A stretch of DNA of 64,000 nucleotides from Dactylorhiza incarnata (lineage: Eukaryota > Streptophyta > Magnoliopsida > Asparagales > Orchidaceae), in contig JAWHQI010000509.1 of NCBI GenBank assembly GCA_033032865.1, positions 248,001-312,000 of the forward strand, read 5' to 3'. The translations under genes were made by a program, and so were the position numbers. Shown piece after piece: positions 1 through 11,759 of the stretch (its first letter is position 1; the number at the start of each line of letters is the position of its first letter). Under the pieces are notes generated by a model that did no database searches, was not told where the DNA came from, and saw only the letters and a program-made list of their open reading frames with translations.

Positions 1-229
1 TTGATGGGTTAGAAATTCTATGATTGTTGCTCACCCACACAGCCTAAAAATCATGGGCATTGACCATTGATTTATGACACATACAATCATGCCAATAATA
101 CATCAGTCATATCAACATAAGTCAATCTAAAAAATACAAATTTTCTAAGGTTCCGCATCAAAAGCTTATTTTAGGACTATGATTCATGTACTTTGAAGTA
201 TACCCATAAAACTATCTTTGATACCAAAT
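1..229 (-). mobile_element. Internal edge of an old reverse-strand LTR element
   Basis: No coding sequence is recognisable. Near 220-226 the plus strand reads gatacca, the complement of the TGGTATC start of an initiator-Met-type primer binding site. It sits directly left of a tgtaacaccc LTR-like edge at 230. This is the arrangement expected just inside the 5' LTR of an element transcribed leftward. The rest of the element lies outside the window, so the assignment is inference. Confidence 0.4.
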
Positions 230-620
230 TGTAACACCCTTTTCCCAACTCATTGGGTGACATAGGTCCGACTAATATACGTGAGCACAAAACACGCTGA
301 AAAGGTGCATTAGAAGATGCTAGCATACAAACAAAATTAGGAGCCCAAATAATGTTTAACACAACAAAAAAGCTAATACATAAATGATCATCCAAAGAGT
401 CCATACATGACTAAGCTATTACAACGCTTTTGAATTTTCCACTATCTGAGTCTTATGACTTATTTCAAACATATTCATCAAATGTTCTTGAAAAAAAAAT
501 GAAGTGTGAAGTAAAACAATTCATGAAGATGGAGATTCTTTTGGTTGGCTGCCCCTTTTTTGGTCCAGCTTCCTTGCAAGCACATGCCATTTTCAAATGA
601 TGGTTAGCCAGGATCCGATA
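230..620 (-). repeat. Probable relict LTR (reverse orientation)
   Basis: The block starts with tgtaacaccc next to a PBS-like site. The tgtaac(a/g)cc start is common among plant Ty3 LTRs. No gene is visible. The right edge cannot be set: it may end just before 621, where another tgtaacgacc start appears. No second LTR or target duplication is visible. Confidence 0.35.
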
Positions 621-934
621 ATTGTAACGACCATCCTCCTCGTGAGCACCCTAAGGGATCTCAAGGTAGCACTCAACCTGCATGGTTAACACTTCTATAT
701 ACAAAACAAATAAGAGGAGCTATGATGATGCGGAGCACAGACGAGGACTTGCAGTGGATGACGAGTTTTGGGCCTAGATTGTAACGACCATCCTCCTCGT
801 GAGCACCCTAAGGGATCTCAAGGTAGCACTCAACCTGCATGGTTAACACTTCTATATACAAAACAAATAAGAGGAGCTATGATGATGCGGAGCACAGACG
901 AGGACTTGCAGTGGATGACGAGTTTTGGGCCTAG
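621..934. repeat. 157-bp tandem duplication across an LTR edge
   Basis: Two near-identical 157-bp units lie head to tail at 621-777 and 778-934. Each has about 105 bp of flanking sequence beginning attgtaacga, followed by the first 52 bp of the LTR that starts at 883. The first unit therefore holds an orphan LTR tip at 726-777. The duplication must be younger than the insertion at 883. Confidence 0.9.
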
Positions 935-2280
935 TCGGGGCTGATTTGGCCACTTTCCATATATGGCGTGCCCGGATCGACGATCCGACTCCGCAGATGT
1001 GTTCGGATTCGTGTTGCGAATCAATTTGATATATTAGTTTATTATTTTTGCATTTGTTTTGATGTATTTGGGTGGCCCCACCTCCGGTCAATCATAGTCG
1101 TTGAAGGTGGGATGCCCTAGCCTTTCTTTTATTATAAATAGATAGATAAGGGGCTGATTATTGGTATTGCAGAATTTGGTGGTATTCCCGGATTCCCGCG
1201 ATGCCGCCACGGTGCCGACTCAGTGGAACCCTAGGTGACGACTCCTATGCTTGTATCTCACTCCCCAAGGTTTGCCCTAACCCTAGGCTTCTTCTTCCCC
1301 CTCCCACACCCCCTCTCTCAGCCTCCACAGCCCCCAAACAGCAGCAGTTTTCCCCCAATTCCAGCCACTACTCCCTATGCCCAGAAGAAATTTCTCTCCT
1401 TATATCTACTGTTGATTAATGAAATTCACTGTTCATTGCTATAGTTTTCCCCCCTTCCCCGGTGAACCGGCGGCCTGAAACCTCCAAGAGATCTCCGCCG
1501 CCTACTCCTTCCCTCCCTGCTGTCCGCCTCCCTCCCCTCTGTCCGCCACTTCCTCCCTCCAGGTCTACAGCCTCCCTCCCAAGCCGCTAGTCCACCCCCT
1601 CCCGTGGATCCACTCGTGCAACCCCTCCCGCACCCTAGCAGCCCGAATCTAGGCAAATCCACCCGGATCTAGGCAAATCCAGCCCGGATCTAGGCAAATC
1701 CAGCCCGGATCCGACTTTCTCCCCATTCATCCACCATTCCCTAACCCGGATCCGTTATTAAATCATCGGACCTATCCACCCCCGTCCGGATCTCTACCCA
1801 CATGGTCGGATCCATCCATTTTCGGTCCGTCTTCATCTGCCATCGCCGAGGACAGCCACCACCATCATTTCCACGTCTTCGGTTACACCTCGGATCGCCG
1901 TCCACGCATCGCCGGCTCCGAATTCTTCAGTGCTTTGGTCAGCCCACTACTTGGTGAGTTCTCGTTGTATTGGATTATTATTTTCAGCATATTCATATTT
2001 GATTGGATCTTGTACTTGTTTGAATATCTTGCATGATAGTTGTTTGTTAGATTATTATTGTGATTTGCAGGGTTTATTCGTCGCGCACTCGTGTTTTGGC
2101 CCTCCACGCGGAGGGAAATCAAAGCTTGTTCGCTTAATAAATTATTTTGCCTTGCTGTGACTTAAATGCGTGGGATGTCATTGTTTATTATTCAATTGTG
2201 ATTTAACCCGTCGGGCTTTGCATAGCATGTAGGGTTAGGTCGCCGATTATCTCGCCGCCTATAGATTCGTCCTGCGTCTA
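883..2280 (+). repeat. 5' LTR of the gag-only element
   Basis: It begins TGATGCGGAGCA and ends just before the primer site. A TATA-like attataaata lies at 1131-1140. About 27 bp around agcccggatctaggcaaatc is repeated 3-4 times near 1645-1710, against one copy in the 3' LTR; this explains its extra length. A plausible intron (gtgagt near 1952 to ttgcag near 2069) is conserved in both LTRs, suggesting a spliced leader; that is inference. Confidence 0.85.
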
Positions 2281-2281
2281 T

Positions 2282-2294
2282 TGGTATCAGAGCC
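2282..2294 (+). other. Primer binding site, initiator-Met tRNA type
   Basis: TGGTATCAGAGCC begins within two bases of the 5' LTR end. This is the usual minus-strand primer site of many plant LTR elements. Confidence 0.85.
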
Positions 2295-2345
2295 AGGTTA
2301 CGCGCTCTTTTGATACACAGTCGTAGAGTCTATAGGTTTTTCATT

Positions 2346-3332
2346 ATGTCTAGGTGTCACAATTATTCCTCCCCTCACTTTGGAGGTCTCGAGTTCACTT
2401 GCACCCGCCCTCATAGATCCCCTTCAGGAAGACCCTCACGATACTGCGATGATTATTCGCGAACGCAGTACACCACTTCCATAGATCGTGTTGGTCCACT
2501 GACACGGCCCCACTATGTTAGAGACGATCAGAATGATGATTGTCGTCGTTCTTATCCGTACACGCTAGCGGATTGTGTTGATCCTTCGACACGACTCGGT
2601 TACCTTAGGGATGATTATTATGAGGATCGTCGTTCCGATTGAGATCTTGAGAGTCAGTTTCGTACTGCTGCCCCTTCCTTTGACGGCTCATCGAGTCCCG
2701 AGTCTTTCAGTTATTCGCTCGTGGATATGGAATATTATCTTGACCATTTTGAGGTATTCGGTGAGCGTCACGTCAAGTTTGCGAAACTTAGACTTTTAGA
2801 TCAGACGAGGGCATATTGGTCTAGCGTTGAGAGGACCCGTGAGCGAGACCGTCTACATCGCTTCACTAGTTGGGTGGACATGAGGCGTATATTGTGTCAG
2901 AGGTACCTTCCGTCGTCGTATCAGACTCGCTTGCTCGACCAATTATTTTCCCTTCAGCAAGAATCCATGTCCATCGCTGAGTACATGGATCGCTTTGATG
3001 AGTTAGTTGTGAGGAGCGATATCCGAGAGGACCCATCCATGACCTTTTGCAGATTTCGGTCTGGCCTTCGCTCAGACATTCGTACTAAGGTGGTTTATCA
3101 TAGCTCGAAGTCCCTCGAGCAGACGCATCGACTTGCCCTTCGTTACGAACAGTCTTTGAGATCCGCAAGAGCTGGTCGGTTGGATCTTCACTTTGACCCC
3201 CGCAGTACGAGCTCCTCCCACACCGAGGACACCACTCTGCCTACCATTGTTCCATACCTGATGCAGATTGCTCTCACCCCAGTGAGGTGCTTAGCCCAGC
3301 GAGTGAGCCTGAGCGACCTCTTGAGCCTATGA
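2346..3332 (+). pseudogene. Retrotransposon gag with one internal stop
   Basis: One reading frame runs from the ATG at 2346 to 3332, broken only by TGA at 2640-2642. Before the stop it is Arg/Asp/Tyr-rich. After it comes the Ty3-type gag core: a PSFDG start, a DMEYYLDHFEVF segment, a WVDMRRILCQRYLP segment and a SMSIAEYMDRFDEL segment typical of the retrotransposon gag domain. No CCHC knuckle is visible, and the frame ends in low-complexity sequence. Gag would form the particle around element RNA. With no pol in the element, mobilisation would need enzymes from a relative. The stop may be recent decay, since both sides remain open in the same frame. Confidence 0.8.
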
Positions 3333-3589
3333 TGTCGTGCCCCTCACCCACACCACCACCTCTGGCATGTCATGGGTTGATTAGCACCCATACCCTGGAC
3401 TCACATCTTGATACCGCACCCACAGACCCATTCTTGAGCGTAGATCTATGTCGCTCTCCCATTGTCATTACCCTGAGTCACATCGCGATCGAGAGACCAG
3501 ATCCTGGTGCTGATCTCGTAGTGGCTGTGTAACCCATTCACAGGGACACTACCCCTCACGATGGTACTCATCTGAAGGACCATGACCCT

Positions 3590-4789
3590 AGTGACGAGTT
3601 TTATGACGAGTCCCCAGTTGAGCCTCCGGATGATCCGCCACATCCTAGTGAAGATGAGATTCGGATGAGGCGCTTGTTTATGAGTTTCGAGTTATTGACG
3701 TCTCTTTCCCTATCATCTCTGGCCTTGCCCCAGAGGTTGGGTCGTGAGCGGAGTAAGACGTATGTAGGGCCTACCTTGAGCACACTAGAGCATACTCATA
3801 TTTTGAGGACCTACTTTATGACACATCTCACTCGTGATGAGTTTTGGGACACACCACCCGCTGACCCACTCGATGAGTTCTTTCTTGTCGGAGACACGCA
3901 CCACACTCGAGAGCCACGTCTTCTAGTCGGTGTACACGATTTTCACCCAGGTGGCCGTCTAATTCGCGATAACTTTTCTTACACACCTCCTGGTGAGCCC
4001 CCTGATGCGTCACGTTCCCTGAAAGACACTTGGATCTTTACGAGCTCGTATTCGAGCATAGATGTCTCACGAGATCATCTGAACACTCGTCGTCCACGGG
4101 ATGAGTTTTTCTACACTCCTCCGAGAGAGCCTCCTGATAGGCCACCTCCTTTGGTAGATTTTCAAGTGGTTATTAGCCTTTCCCGTAGCGAGTATGTTGT
4201 GTTCGTCGTGTCTCATTTACATCATTTGCATGAGTCTGTTGAGTCATTTCGTCATCATTCGCATGAGTCTGTTGTGTTGTCTGTTTCTCGTTTGCATGTG
4301 TGTCATGAGTCGGTCCGACGAATAATACATATTGGTAATAAATCTTGTAAATCACATGCGGATGTTCACTGGCAAGTGCAGGTACTTCATGAAGACGAGC
4401 AGGTGATGGTGAGAATCTGCGTTGTGAGGCTCCATGCGAGGCTTGCTAAAAGCTTGAGCGTTAGGCGAATGGATCCCTATATAATCATGAGACGGATCGA
4501 AACAAACACCTATGATCTCGATATCCCTGCAAGTATGGTTATCCACCTGGTATTTAGTGTTGAAGATATGACTCCGTACTATAAGCCTCGCGAGTATGTG
4601 GACCCAAGCCGTGGGGACTTCCAGCCGCCCCACCTCCACTCTCGTTGTCTTACCACCCTCATAGCCCACCCACGTTTGATGTCCACCACTACTCACCCAC
4701 TTCTGACACCCACCCACCTGGGGACTCGTCTTCTTTGGTTCTACCCACGTCGCCGCCGATCGCACCTGGATCCACCACTCGTGAGTTGA
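3590..4789 (+). CDS. Repetitive second reading frame of the gag-only element
   Basis: An open frame at 3665-4789 (374 codons) fills the space where pol would be. It is unlike any enzyme I recognise. Its N-terminal half contains an imperfect unit, DEFxxTPPxEPPD, at about 3838-3880, 3968-4010 and 4099-4145, with a related DEFYDE...EPPD unit at about 3596-3640 just upstream. The second half has His-Glu-Ser-rich repeats (near 4228-4320). The periodic, acidic-proline units could be a degraded spacer or a real structural protein. The start is uncertain and no function is claimed. Confidence 0.35.
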   Translation, partial: SDEFYDESPVEPPDDPPHPSEDEIRMRRLFMSFELLTSLSLSSLALPQRLGRERSKTYVGPTLSTLEHTHILRTYFMTHLTRDEFWDTPPADPLDEFFLVGDTHHTREPRLLVGVHDFHPGGRLIRDNFSYTPPGEPPDASRSLKDTWIFTSSYSSIDVSRDHLNTRRPRDEFFYTPPREPPDRPPPLVDFQVVISLSRSEYVVFVVSHLHHLHESVESFRHHSHESVVLSVSRLHVCHESVRRIIHIGNKSCKSHADVHWQVQVLHEDEQVMVRICVVRLHARLAKSLSVRRMDPYIIMRRIETNTYDLDIPASMVIHLVFSVEDMTPYYKPREYVDPSRGDFQPPHLHSRCLTTLIAHPRLMSTTTHPLLTPTHLGTRLLWFYPRRRRSHLDPPLVS

Positions 4790-5090
4790 GTATTGAGATC
4801 ATCACGAAGACCATATTCCGCCGGTACATTCCTCCTACAGACGTTGATGACATCTGGGTACTTGTAGCAGAGCTTGATCGATTCGCCCCTGGACTTCGAC
4901 TTCAGTATGGTCGTCACCATTCATTGGAGATGATGACTTTTCAGTCAGGGGGAGTTGATTGGCGAGGACACTTTACCAGCGACGACACTGGGGCGACCTC
5001 TGGTGGACCTCTTCGAGTTTTACTTGGCATACAACGAGAGAATTCTGATCCCTATTCATCGGGAGATGAATTCTTTCAAGCCGGGGAGAT

Positions 5091-6455
5091 TGATGTGGAG
5101 CATAGACGAGGACTTGCAGTGGATGACGAGTTTTGGGCCCAATCGGGGCTGTTTTGGCAACTTTCCATATATGGCGTGCTCGGATCGACGATTCGACTCC
5201 GCAAATGTGTTCGGATTCGCGTTGCGAATCAATTTGATATATTAATTTATTATTTTTGCATTTGTTTTGATGTATTTGGGTGGCCCCATCTCCAGCCAAT
5301 CATAGCCGTTGAAGGTGGGATGCCCTAGCCTTTCTTTTGTTATAAATAGATAGGTAGTGGGGCTGATTATTGGTATTGCAGAATTTGGTGGTATTCCCGA
5401 ATTCCCGCGTTCCCGCCGCGATGCCGACTCCGTGGAACCCTAGGTGATGACTCCTAAGCTTGTATCTCCCTCCCCAAGGTTTGCCCTAACCCTAGGCTTC
5501 TTCTTCTCCCTCCCACGCCCCTCTCTCAGCCTCCACAGCCCCCAAACAGCAGCAGTTTCCCCCCAATTCCAGCCACTACTCCCTATGCCCAGAAGAAATT
5601 CCTCTCCATATATCTACTGTTGATTAATGAAATTCACTGTTCATTGGTATAGTTTTTTCGCCCCTTCCCCGGTGAACTGGCGGCCTGAAACCTCCAAGAG
5701 ATCTCCGCCTCCTACTCCTTCCTTCCCTTCTGTCCGCCTCCCTCCCCTCTGTCCGCCACTTCCTCCCTCCATGTCTACATCTCCCTCCCAAGCCGCCAGT
5801 CCACCCCCTCCCGTGGATCCAACCTAGCAGCCCCTCCCGCACCCTAGCAGCCCGGATCTAGGCCAATCCAGCCTGGATCCAGCTTTCTCCCCATCCATCC
5901 ACCATTCCCTAACCCGGATCCGTTATCAAATCATCGGACCTATCCACCCCCGTCCGGATCTCGACCCACGTGGTCGGATCCATCCATTTCCGGTCCGTCT
6001 TCATCTCTCATCGCCGAGGACAGCCACCACCATCATTTCCACGCCTTCGGTTACACCTCGGATCGTCGTCCACGCATCTCCGGCTCCGAATTCTTCAGTG
6101 CCTTGGTTAGCCAACTACTTGGTGAGTTCTCGTTGTATTGGATTATTATTTTCAGGCTTTCAGCATATTCATATTGGATTGGATCTTGTACTTGTTTGAA
6201 TATCTTGCATGATAGTTGTTTGTTAGATTATTATTGTGATTTGCAGGGCTTATTCGTCGCGCACTCGTGTTTTGGCCCTCCACGCGGAGGGAAACCAAAG
6301 CTTGTTCTCTTAATAAATTATTTTGCCTTGTTGTGACTTAAATGCGTGGGATGTCATTGTTTATTATTCAATTGTGATTTAACCCGTCGGGCTTTGCATA
6401 GCATGTAGGGTTAGGTCGCCGATTATCTCGCCGCCTATAGATTCGTCCTGCGTCA
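5091..6455 (+). repeat. 3' LTR of the gag-only element
   Basis: It begins TGATGTGGAGCA after a purine-rich tract and ends GCGTCA. The TATA-like gttataaata is at about 5339-5348. It is co-linear with 883-2280, with scattered substitutions and small indels. Confidence 0.85.
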
Positions 6456-7451
6456 TACGAAGTATTGGATTAAAATAGGGTGAGATGCACGCCTACATGA
6501 GCTTGAAATAAACTATGACTATTAGGGTGAAGATTCTCAATCACAAGAATTCTTTCACATTTCATGTTCATGACATAACTACGTTCATGACATAACTACG
6601 AGTTGGTTATCTCCCTTTACCTTTACTTGGTAATGAGTAACTAAATGATGCACGACGGTCTTATCTGGGAAATAATGAATGACCCTAAATGCAACAATAT
6701 GAATCCGACGAATTTTAAGTTGCAATAATTTTTTTATAAATCAAAATATAGGATAGACCATTGTAGTTAAGGCTTAGCAAATAAGGAAACACGTAAATTT
6801 TCTGAATACGAGAGAACTCAAAATCAAATATCAAAGTAAATGGAAACATACAACGTTTCAAAGTTCGAAACAAAAATTACAAACAAATATTCCTCAAGTA
6901 GGAAGTTAACACACAATTACACATAAAATAATTGACTTCGTCCTAGAACACTCTCACAATAAGGCAATAGAGGGCTTGATGGGATTTCCCGGAGTCGGAA
7001 CTGAAGTAGGCACTGAATTATGAACTCCCAACGGTGCTGAAGACTGCTGGACAGCACAAACGAAGGCTGGATCTGGATTTCCAGGGACCTAAACTGCTGG
7101 GTTGAATTACTGCCGGGTTGAATGAGGGGTAAACAGGAGCTACGAGGAACTGGTAGTGGTTGTGGTGGCGGACGGAGATGGGCTGGGACTGTGGAGGGGC
7201 TGAATGGAGGGGAAAACATCAGCCCAGGAGAGTTTGGTGGCAAGGGAGGGCAGAAGAATGGAGTTTATATCTGCTGGAATGAAATTCCTGCAAACAGGAA
7301 TGGATTCAACTCTCTGGACCAATTCCGATTGCAATCAAGGGGCTGGGGGAGGCCAGCTAAAGGTGCGAACGTTTAATTCCAGAGGCTGAAATTAATGTCT
7401 AGGTGGAATTTAGGTCCCGAGCAAGGCTTTGGTGGAGTAGGCGACGGTGGG

Positions 7452-7905
7452 AAACTATGTTGTTAAAGACGCGCCTGAGGCTCAAGTCTCACCAGGCTCA
7501 GAGGTTTGCACCTTCGTGCACCTTTTTTTGCATCTTTGAAGCATAAAATGCGCTCTTTGGTGAGATCTCTGTTATAATTTTGTTTTCAAAATAAAGAAAG
7601 AAATAATGGAAGTACTCAATAATTTTTGCATGATTTAGTATTTGTGATTCATAATCGAGCGTTGAGACTTAAATATGTTGCAAGTGACCTCATTGATTCT
7701 ATTTTTGTGAGAGATATAAACGATTAATTAGTAGAATGGATGGAGAATATGATCAAGAAGATGAAATGAGGTTTGTTGCTGATTATTTAAAATGAAGCAC
7801 GTCTGCGCCTTGCCCTCGTCAAGCACGCTTATGCCTTGAGTCTTGCACCTAGTCTCCAAGATCCCTTTGTGCCTTGATGTGCCTTGATGCGCCTTGAGCA
7901 TTTAA
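7452..7905. repeat. Possible nonautonomous DNA element with GCGCCTTGAG subterminal motifs
   Basis: The left end carries gacgcgcctgaggctcaag and the right end several gcgccttgagc / tgccttgatg motifs in the opposite sense, around an AT-rich core. Such clusters are common at the ends of plant hAT-like elements. No clear terminal inverted repeat or 8-bp target duplication could be found. Confidence 0.3.
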
Positions 7906-9511
7906 TAATTATGGTGGGCAGAGGTACAGGAGAGGGGAAGGTGTTAGCCGGCTGATGGGGAAGGATGTGGGACTCAGTTGGGTGAGGAGAATGTGGCTCC
8001 ACGTGAGAGAGGAGGGGTTGCTGAATGGGAGGAGTTGGGGGTTCAGTTAGGGGCTGGAAATGTGGCCCCACGTGAGATAATGGAGAGAAATGAGGAGAAG
8101 TTTTGGGGTAGTGGAGAAAGGGAGATAGGGAGGGAAGTAATAGGTAGTGGCCTTAATTTTAGGATAGTGTGGGAAGTGGGGTACTTGGGGTAGTGAGGAA
8201 GGTGGTTACAGTGTGGTGGTGGTTGGTCGGAAGTGAGAGAGCGTCTTTAATTCACTCCTCTTAGGTTAATAATCACATGATATTGCTCGTGAAACTCTCG
8301 ATTACGCCGCAAATTTAGAACGATCTTAAGTTTATATTATTTAAAGCAGAACTGATATTTCGGTTTACATCAGTTTAGTATCGGAGAGAGCGTCTTTAAT
8401 TCACTCCTCACATGGATTAGTCGATCCGTTTTTAAAATATATCATCTTTATAAAAAAGAATGTTGCATTAAAATTTCATTTTTCTAATAAAAAAAAATCT
8501 TTTTGAGCTTAAGATTATAAAAATAATAATAAAAATATTTTGTCTTTACAGAGTACTTTAAATTAGAAACTTTACTAAAAAAAATATATTTTAAGAGTTT
8601 TCTTTTAATAAAAAATATATATATCTCATTTAAAAAAAGGGTCTCTTAAATTTTAGAGTTATTTAAAATAAATCTATGGGAAAATTTAAATAATAGATTT
8701 GAGATCGCTTGTAGCGTTAATCAGATTGTACTAGGTGAGATATTTGGGGTAGTTGATCTTGGTCTAGTGTATGAAATCTCAATAAGATCATATAAATCTA
8801 AGTGTTCTACTGGATGTCGACTTATAATGCTTCAACACATCCACCTTCCACTAACATGAAACTACAAGACCATAAAGTACTCCATAAATTTACCTAACCC
8901 ACCATATGTCAAGTTTAAATTAACTACTTTTCTGCTTTTTTTTATAAAATGGAGGAATAGAGGAAGCTGGTAGATGGATTAAGGTTATTTGAAGTGAATC
9001 ATGAAGATTAGATTTAACACCTAAGATTTAACAATCAATAACAACAAAATAGCAGGAAATGGCCGGTTACCTTTCGGAAATATTAGGAGATGGCGGGGAG
9101 AAATCGATAACAACACAAACGAGACCGATAACAGCTGGAAATAGCAGGAGCGGGCCGAACGATGCCGAAAATAGCTGTAACGGGCCAAATGACGCCGGAG
9201 AGAGCAGGAAATCGGGACGTTGCAGCCCGCAGAGAAGAGGAATAAGGTTTTCACTTTTCGCAAATCACAAGCGTGAAGCGGAAGCGGTAGAGGAGAGAGT
9301 GGGAAAATAGGGCGCTCAGTTTTTTTAATAAGCGTAAGCGGTTTAATAAATCGTGTGTGGCAGTGGCATGAATCGTTAGGATCTTGCTAAAGGATCGCCC
9401 TAAAGGATCGCGATCCTAACGATCCTGCAATCCCACGCGCGATCTGACTGTGTGAAGACCTGATTTCGATCCCGCTTGTGATTCAGATCAAAACTCAAGA
9501 TCTGAATCGTA

Positions 9512-9541
9512 GGATCGTAGGATCGTACGATCCTACGATCC
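9512..9541. repeat. 30-bp perfect palindrome of GGATCGT units
   Basis: The arm 9512-9526 (GGATCGTAGGATCGT) is followed with no spacer by its exact reverse complement at 9527-9541. The surroundings (9380-9560) contain further ggatcg / cgatcc words, including a ggatcgcgatcc palindrome near 9406. Confidence 0.9.
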
Positions 9542-9850
9542 GGATCGTGATCCTGACAACATTGGTGATGTTATAGATGTTCACTTGTGATGTTCACCCT
9601 TCTTAACTCAATTAGAACCATAGCCTTTTGCTAAACTTGTAAAATTGTTTAAAATAGTATCAGATTCTTTATCAAGCTTAGTTACTTGCTGCACTTAGAT
9701 CAATGCATATTAGTGTACAGAAAAGTATTATATTATTATTTTAACAAAGTTTGTCTCCAATATATCAATGCATATTAGTGTATCAAACTCTTGTTTGCAT
9801 TTTTCTTGATGTAAAATGTATTTCTAATTGCATTGTATTCTGTTATGTAG

Positions 9851-11275
9851 GTTCAATGCCATCGGAATATCACATATGATGGGATAATCCGGGGCCTACA
9901 AAATATACATAGAGATGAGGGTTTCCGAGGATTGTTTCGTGGAAATGGTATTAATTGTGCACGAATTACTGCACATTCAGTAGTCAAAATCTTTGGCTAT
10001 GAGCAGGCGTCCCGGTATAAACATTTGGCAATCTATTTTTTTTATTGTTTTGCATGCATGTTGCTATCTACTTGATAGTTAATAAATAAAGTTCATGTAG
10101 TCTCCTAAACAAATATCTACTTATTTTCACTCCATAAGTGTTTGGTGTTATCCACAAGGTGATTTTGTGGATCAATCAGCATCAAATTGACAGCGGTATG
10201 TCATATTTTCTAAGTAGTTCATTATTTATATTATTTTAGCCACTTAATATATTGTCGTGTTTATCTTGCCATTTGATTTGTTATATTTTGTAAGCAGTTC
10301 ATTATTCATATTTTGTTTTTGTTTTTCAGGGAATGACCAACTAACACATGCTCAAAACAATGTTGCAAAAACATTCGCTGATATTTTTGCAATGACCGCA
10401 ACATACCCATTAGATATGATTAGAGGCAGATTTAGCGTCCAGGTATAGTGTCAAACTATTGTTGTTTAATTAATTTGTATGATTTCGACTTGTTCACCTA
10501 TATTTTATCACCTTTTTTTGTATAATTCATGAGAACTCACATTATCTCAGGTGCAGCGGATTGGGAATTCTCCCCACCCATATAAAGGATTATATCATGC
10601 AATGAGCATGATCTGTAAAGAGGAGGGGTGTAGAGCATTGTACAAAGGCTGGCTACCTTCTTTTATTGTAACTGTATGTGTTCCTATCTTCTTAAACTCA
10701 CAATTTTCGTCTAACTTTAGTTGAATTCCCTATCGTCTTTTGCTTAAGCTATTTGCTCTTAAGTTTTGATTATTTATGTTATTCCTTATAGGTCCCGCAA
10801 TTTTATTTGAATGCCATTGTATTTGATTCATTGAAAGAACAGATGCTGAGTTCTAAGGCGTTCGGTCTTCGTGTAGGCGAAAACATAGATTACGTTTCTA
10901 AGTTTGTATGCCAGTGTGGTGCACTAATATTGGTCCAAAGTGCAACATACCCATTCGATGTGATTAAGAGAAAAATGCAGATGGGGGGCTGGAAGGATGC
11001 TCCTCCGATCATCACAGGCTATCAGACGCTCAAAGAGCCAATGCAATATTCTGGAATGTTTGATGCATTCAGAAAAACACTAGCTAATGAAGGATTGCGT
11101 GGCTTGTATAAGGGCCTTGCAGCTAACAGCCTGAAGGTAATGATCACTGATCTCAACTGCTTTGCTAAATGAATCCTAAACGAAGAAATATTAAAATTTT
11201 GTTGTCTTTATATCAGTTGGTGCCATCTGTTATCATTGAAATGATAGCAGAAAATATGAGGAAGGATGTTCCCAG
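9851..11275 (+). pseudogene. 5'-truncated mitochondrial adenine-nucleotide carrier (ADNT1-like)
   Basis: Six exon-like blocks with mostly good splice sites read as the middle and C-terminal parts of an SLC25 carrier: 9851-10014, about 10159-10195, 10330-10442, 10551-10673, 10792-11136 and 11217-11275. Visible motifs are RGLFRGNGxNCARI, the carrier signatures YPLDMIRGR and YPFDVIKRKMQM, and GLYKGL repeats. Full-length family members exchange adenine nucleotides across the inner mitochondrial membrane. The first exon with the first PxD/ExxR/K signature is absent within 3 kb upstream. The junction of the first two blocks does not read through with canonical sites: the carried CG plus G gives CGG, then TGA. 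No terminal exon was found. A gene fragment or pseudogene is most likely. Confidence 0.8.
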
Positions 11276-11759
11276 GTATGTCTAATTTTTGTGTGTGGAT
11301 GCAAATATGGTAGTTTTAGTATTCAATAGCAGTATTCAGATCCCTTGCTACTTCCTTTTTTTGAACTATAAAAGTCCGTTTGATTGGATGGAAATGGAGC
11401 TTCAGAATAGAATTGATGTTTAATTTCAATAAAAAATCAACCTCCAATTCTAATTCCTTGGCTCCAATTTTGTCAAACAAATGGGCCTTGAGCGGTTTAT
11501 GTTTTAAATTGTAGAAATTAGAAAGGCACTTTGTTATGTATCATATAAAAAACCTTAGATTCTGGCTTTGTTTGTCTCAGAAGTCAAGATTGGTGCAGAA
11601 ATGCCAGAAAGTTGAGTATAGTTTGTAGAACTGCTGTTTCTGTTTATTTTGCTCGTTTGTGTTTCTTTAATTTTAAAAAAAATTCTGCACTGATGTTCTA
11701 TTCCATTTAGATATTTGAGTGGTTGCTTGTCTTTTCTTATGGACTGTACTGACATCCAG

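Larger units (their letters stand above)
883..6455 (+). mobile_element. Complete gag-only LTR retrotransposon (TR-GAG-like)
   Basis: Two similar LTRs, 883-2280 and 5091-6455, enclose 2.8 kb. A primer site TGGTATCAGAGCC at 2282 matches the initiator-Met class and abuts the 5' LTR. A purine-rich stretch, ggggagat, abuts the 3' LTR. Flanking pentamers TATGA (878-882) and TACGA (6456-6460) differ at one base, as expected for an aged target duplication. The interior encodes a Ty3-type gag and a second repetitive reading frame, but I see no protease, reverse transcriptase or integrase motif. That matches the known TR-GAG type of non-autonomous element. The LTRs differ at many sites, so the insertion is not recent. 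Confidence 0.85.
6461..9850. other. Decayed intergenic sequence with repeat debris
   Basis: No gene can be supported in these 3.4 kb. Visible items are a possible nonautonomous element at 7452-7905, a 27-bp direct repeat (starting gagagcgtctttaattcac near 8238 and 8388), AT-rich sequence at 8430-8700, and a GGATCGT-rich patch at 9380-9550. A 19-bp direct repeat (atcaatgcatattagtgta) occurs near 9701 and 9763. Purine-rich stretches at 7100-7400 and 7910-8230 give short open frames on both strands with no recognisable domain. Confidence 0.6.

Noticed and set aside
7122..8193. Short Gly/Pro-rich frames
   Set aside because: Low complexity on both strands, no domain, and interrupted by a repeat.
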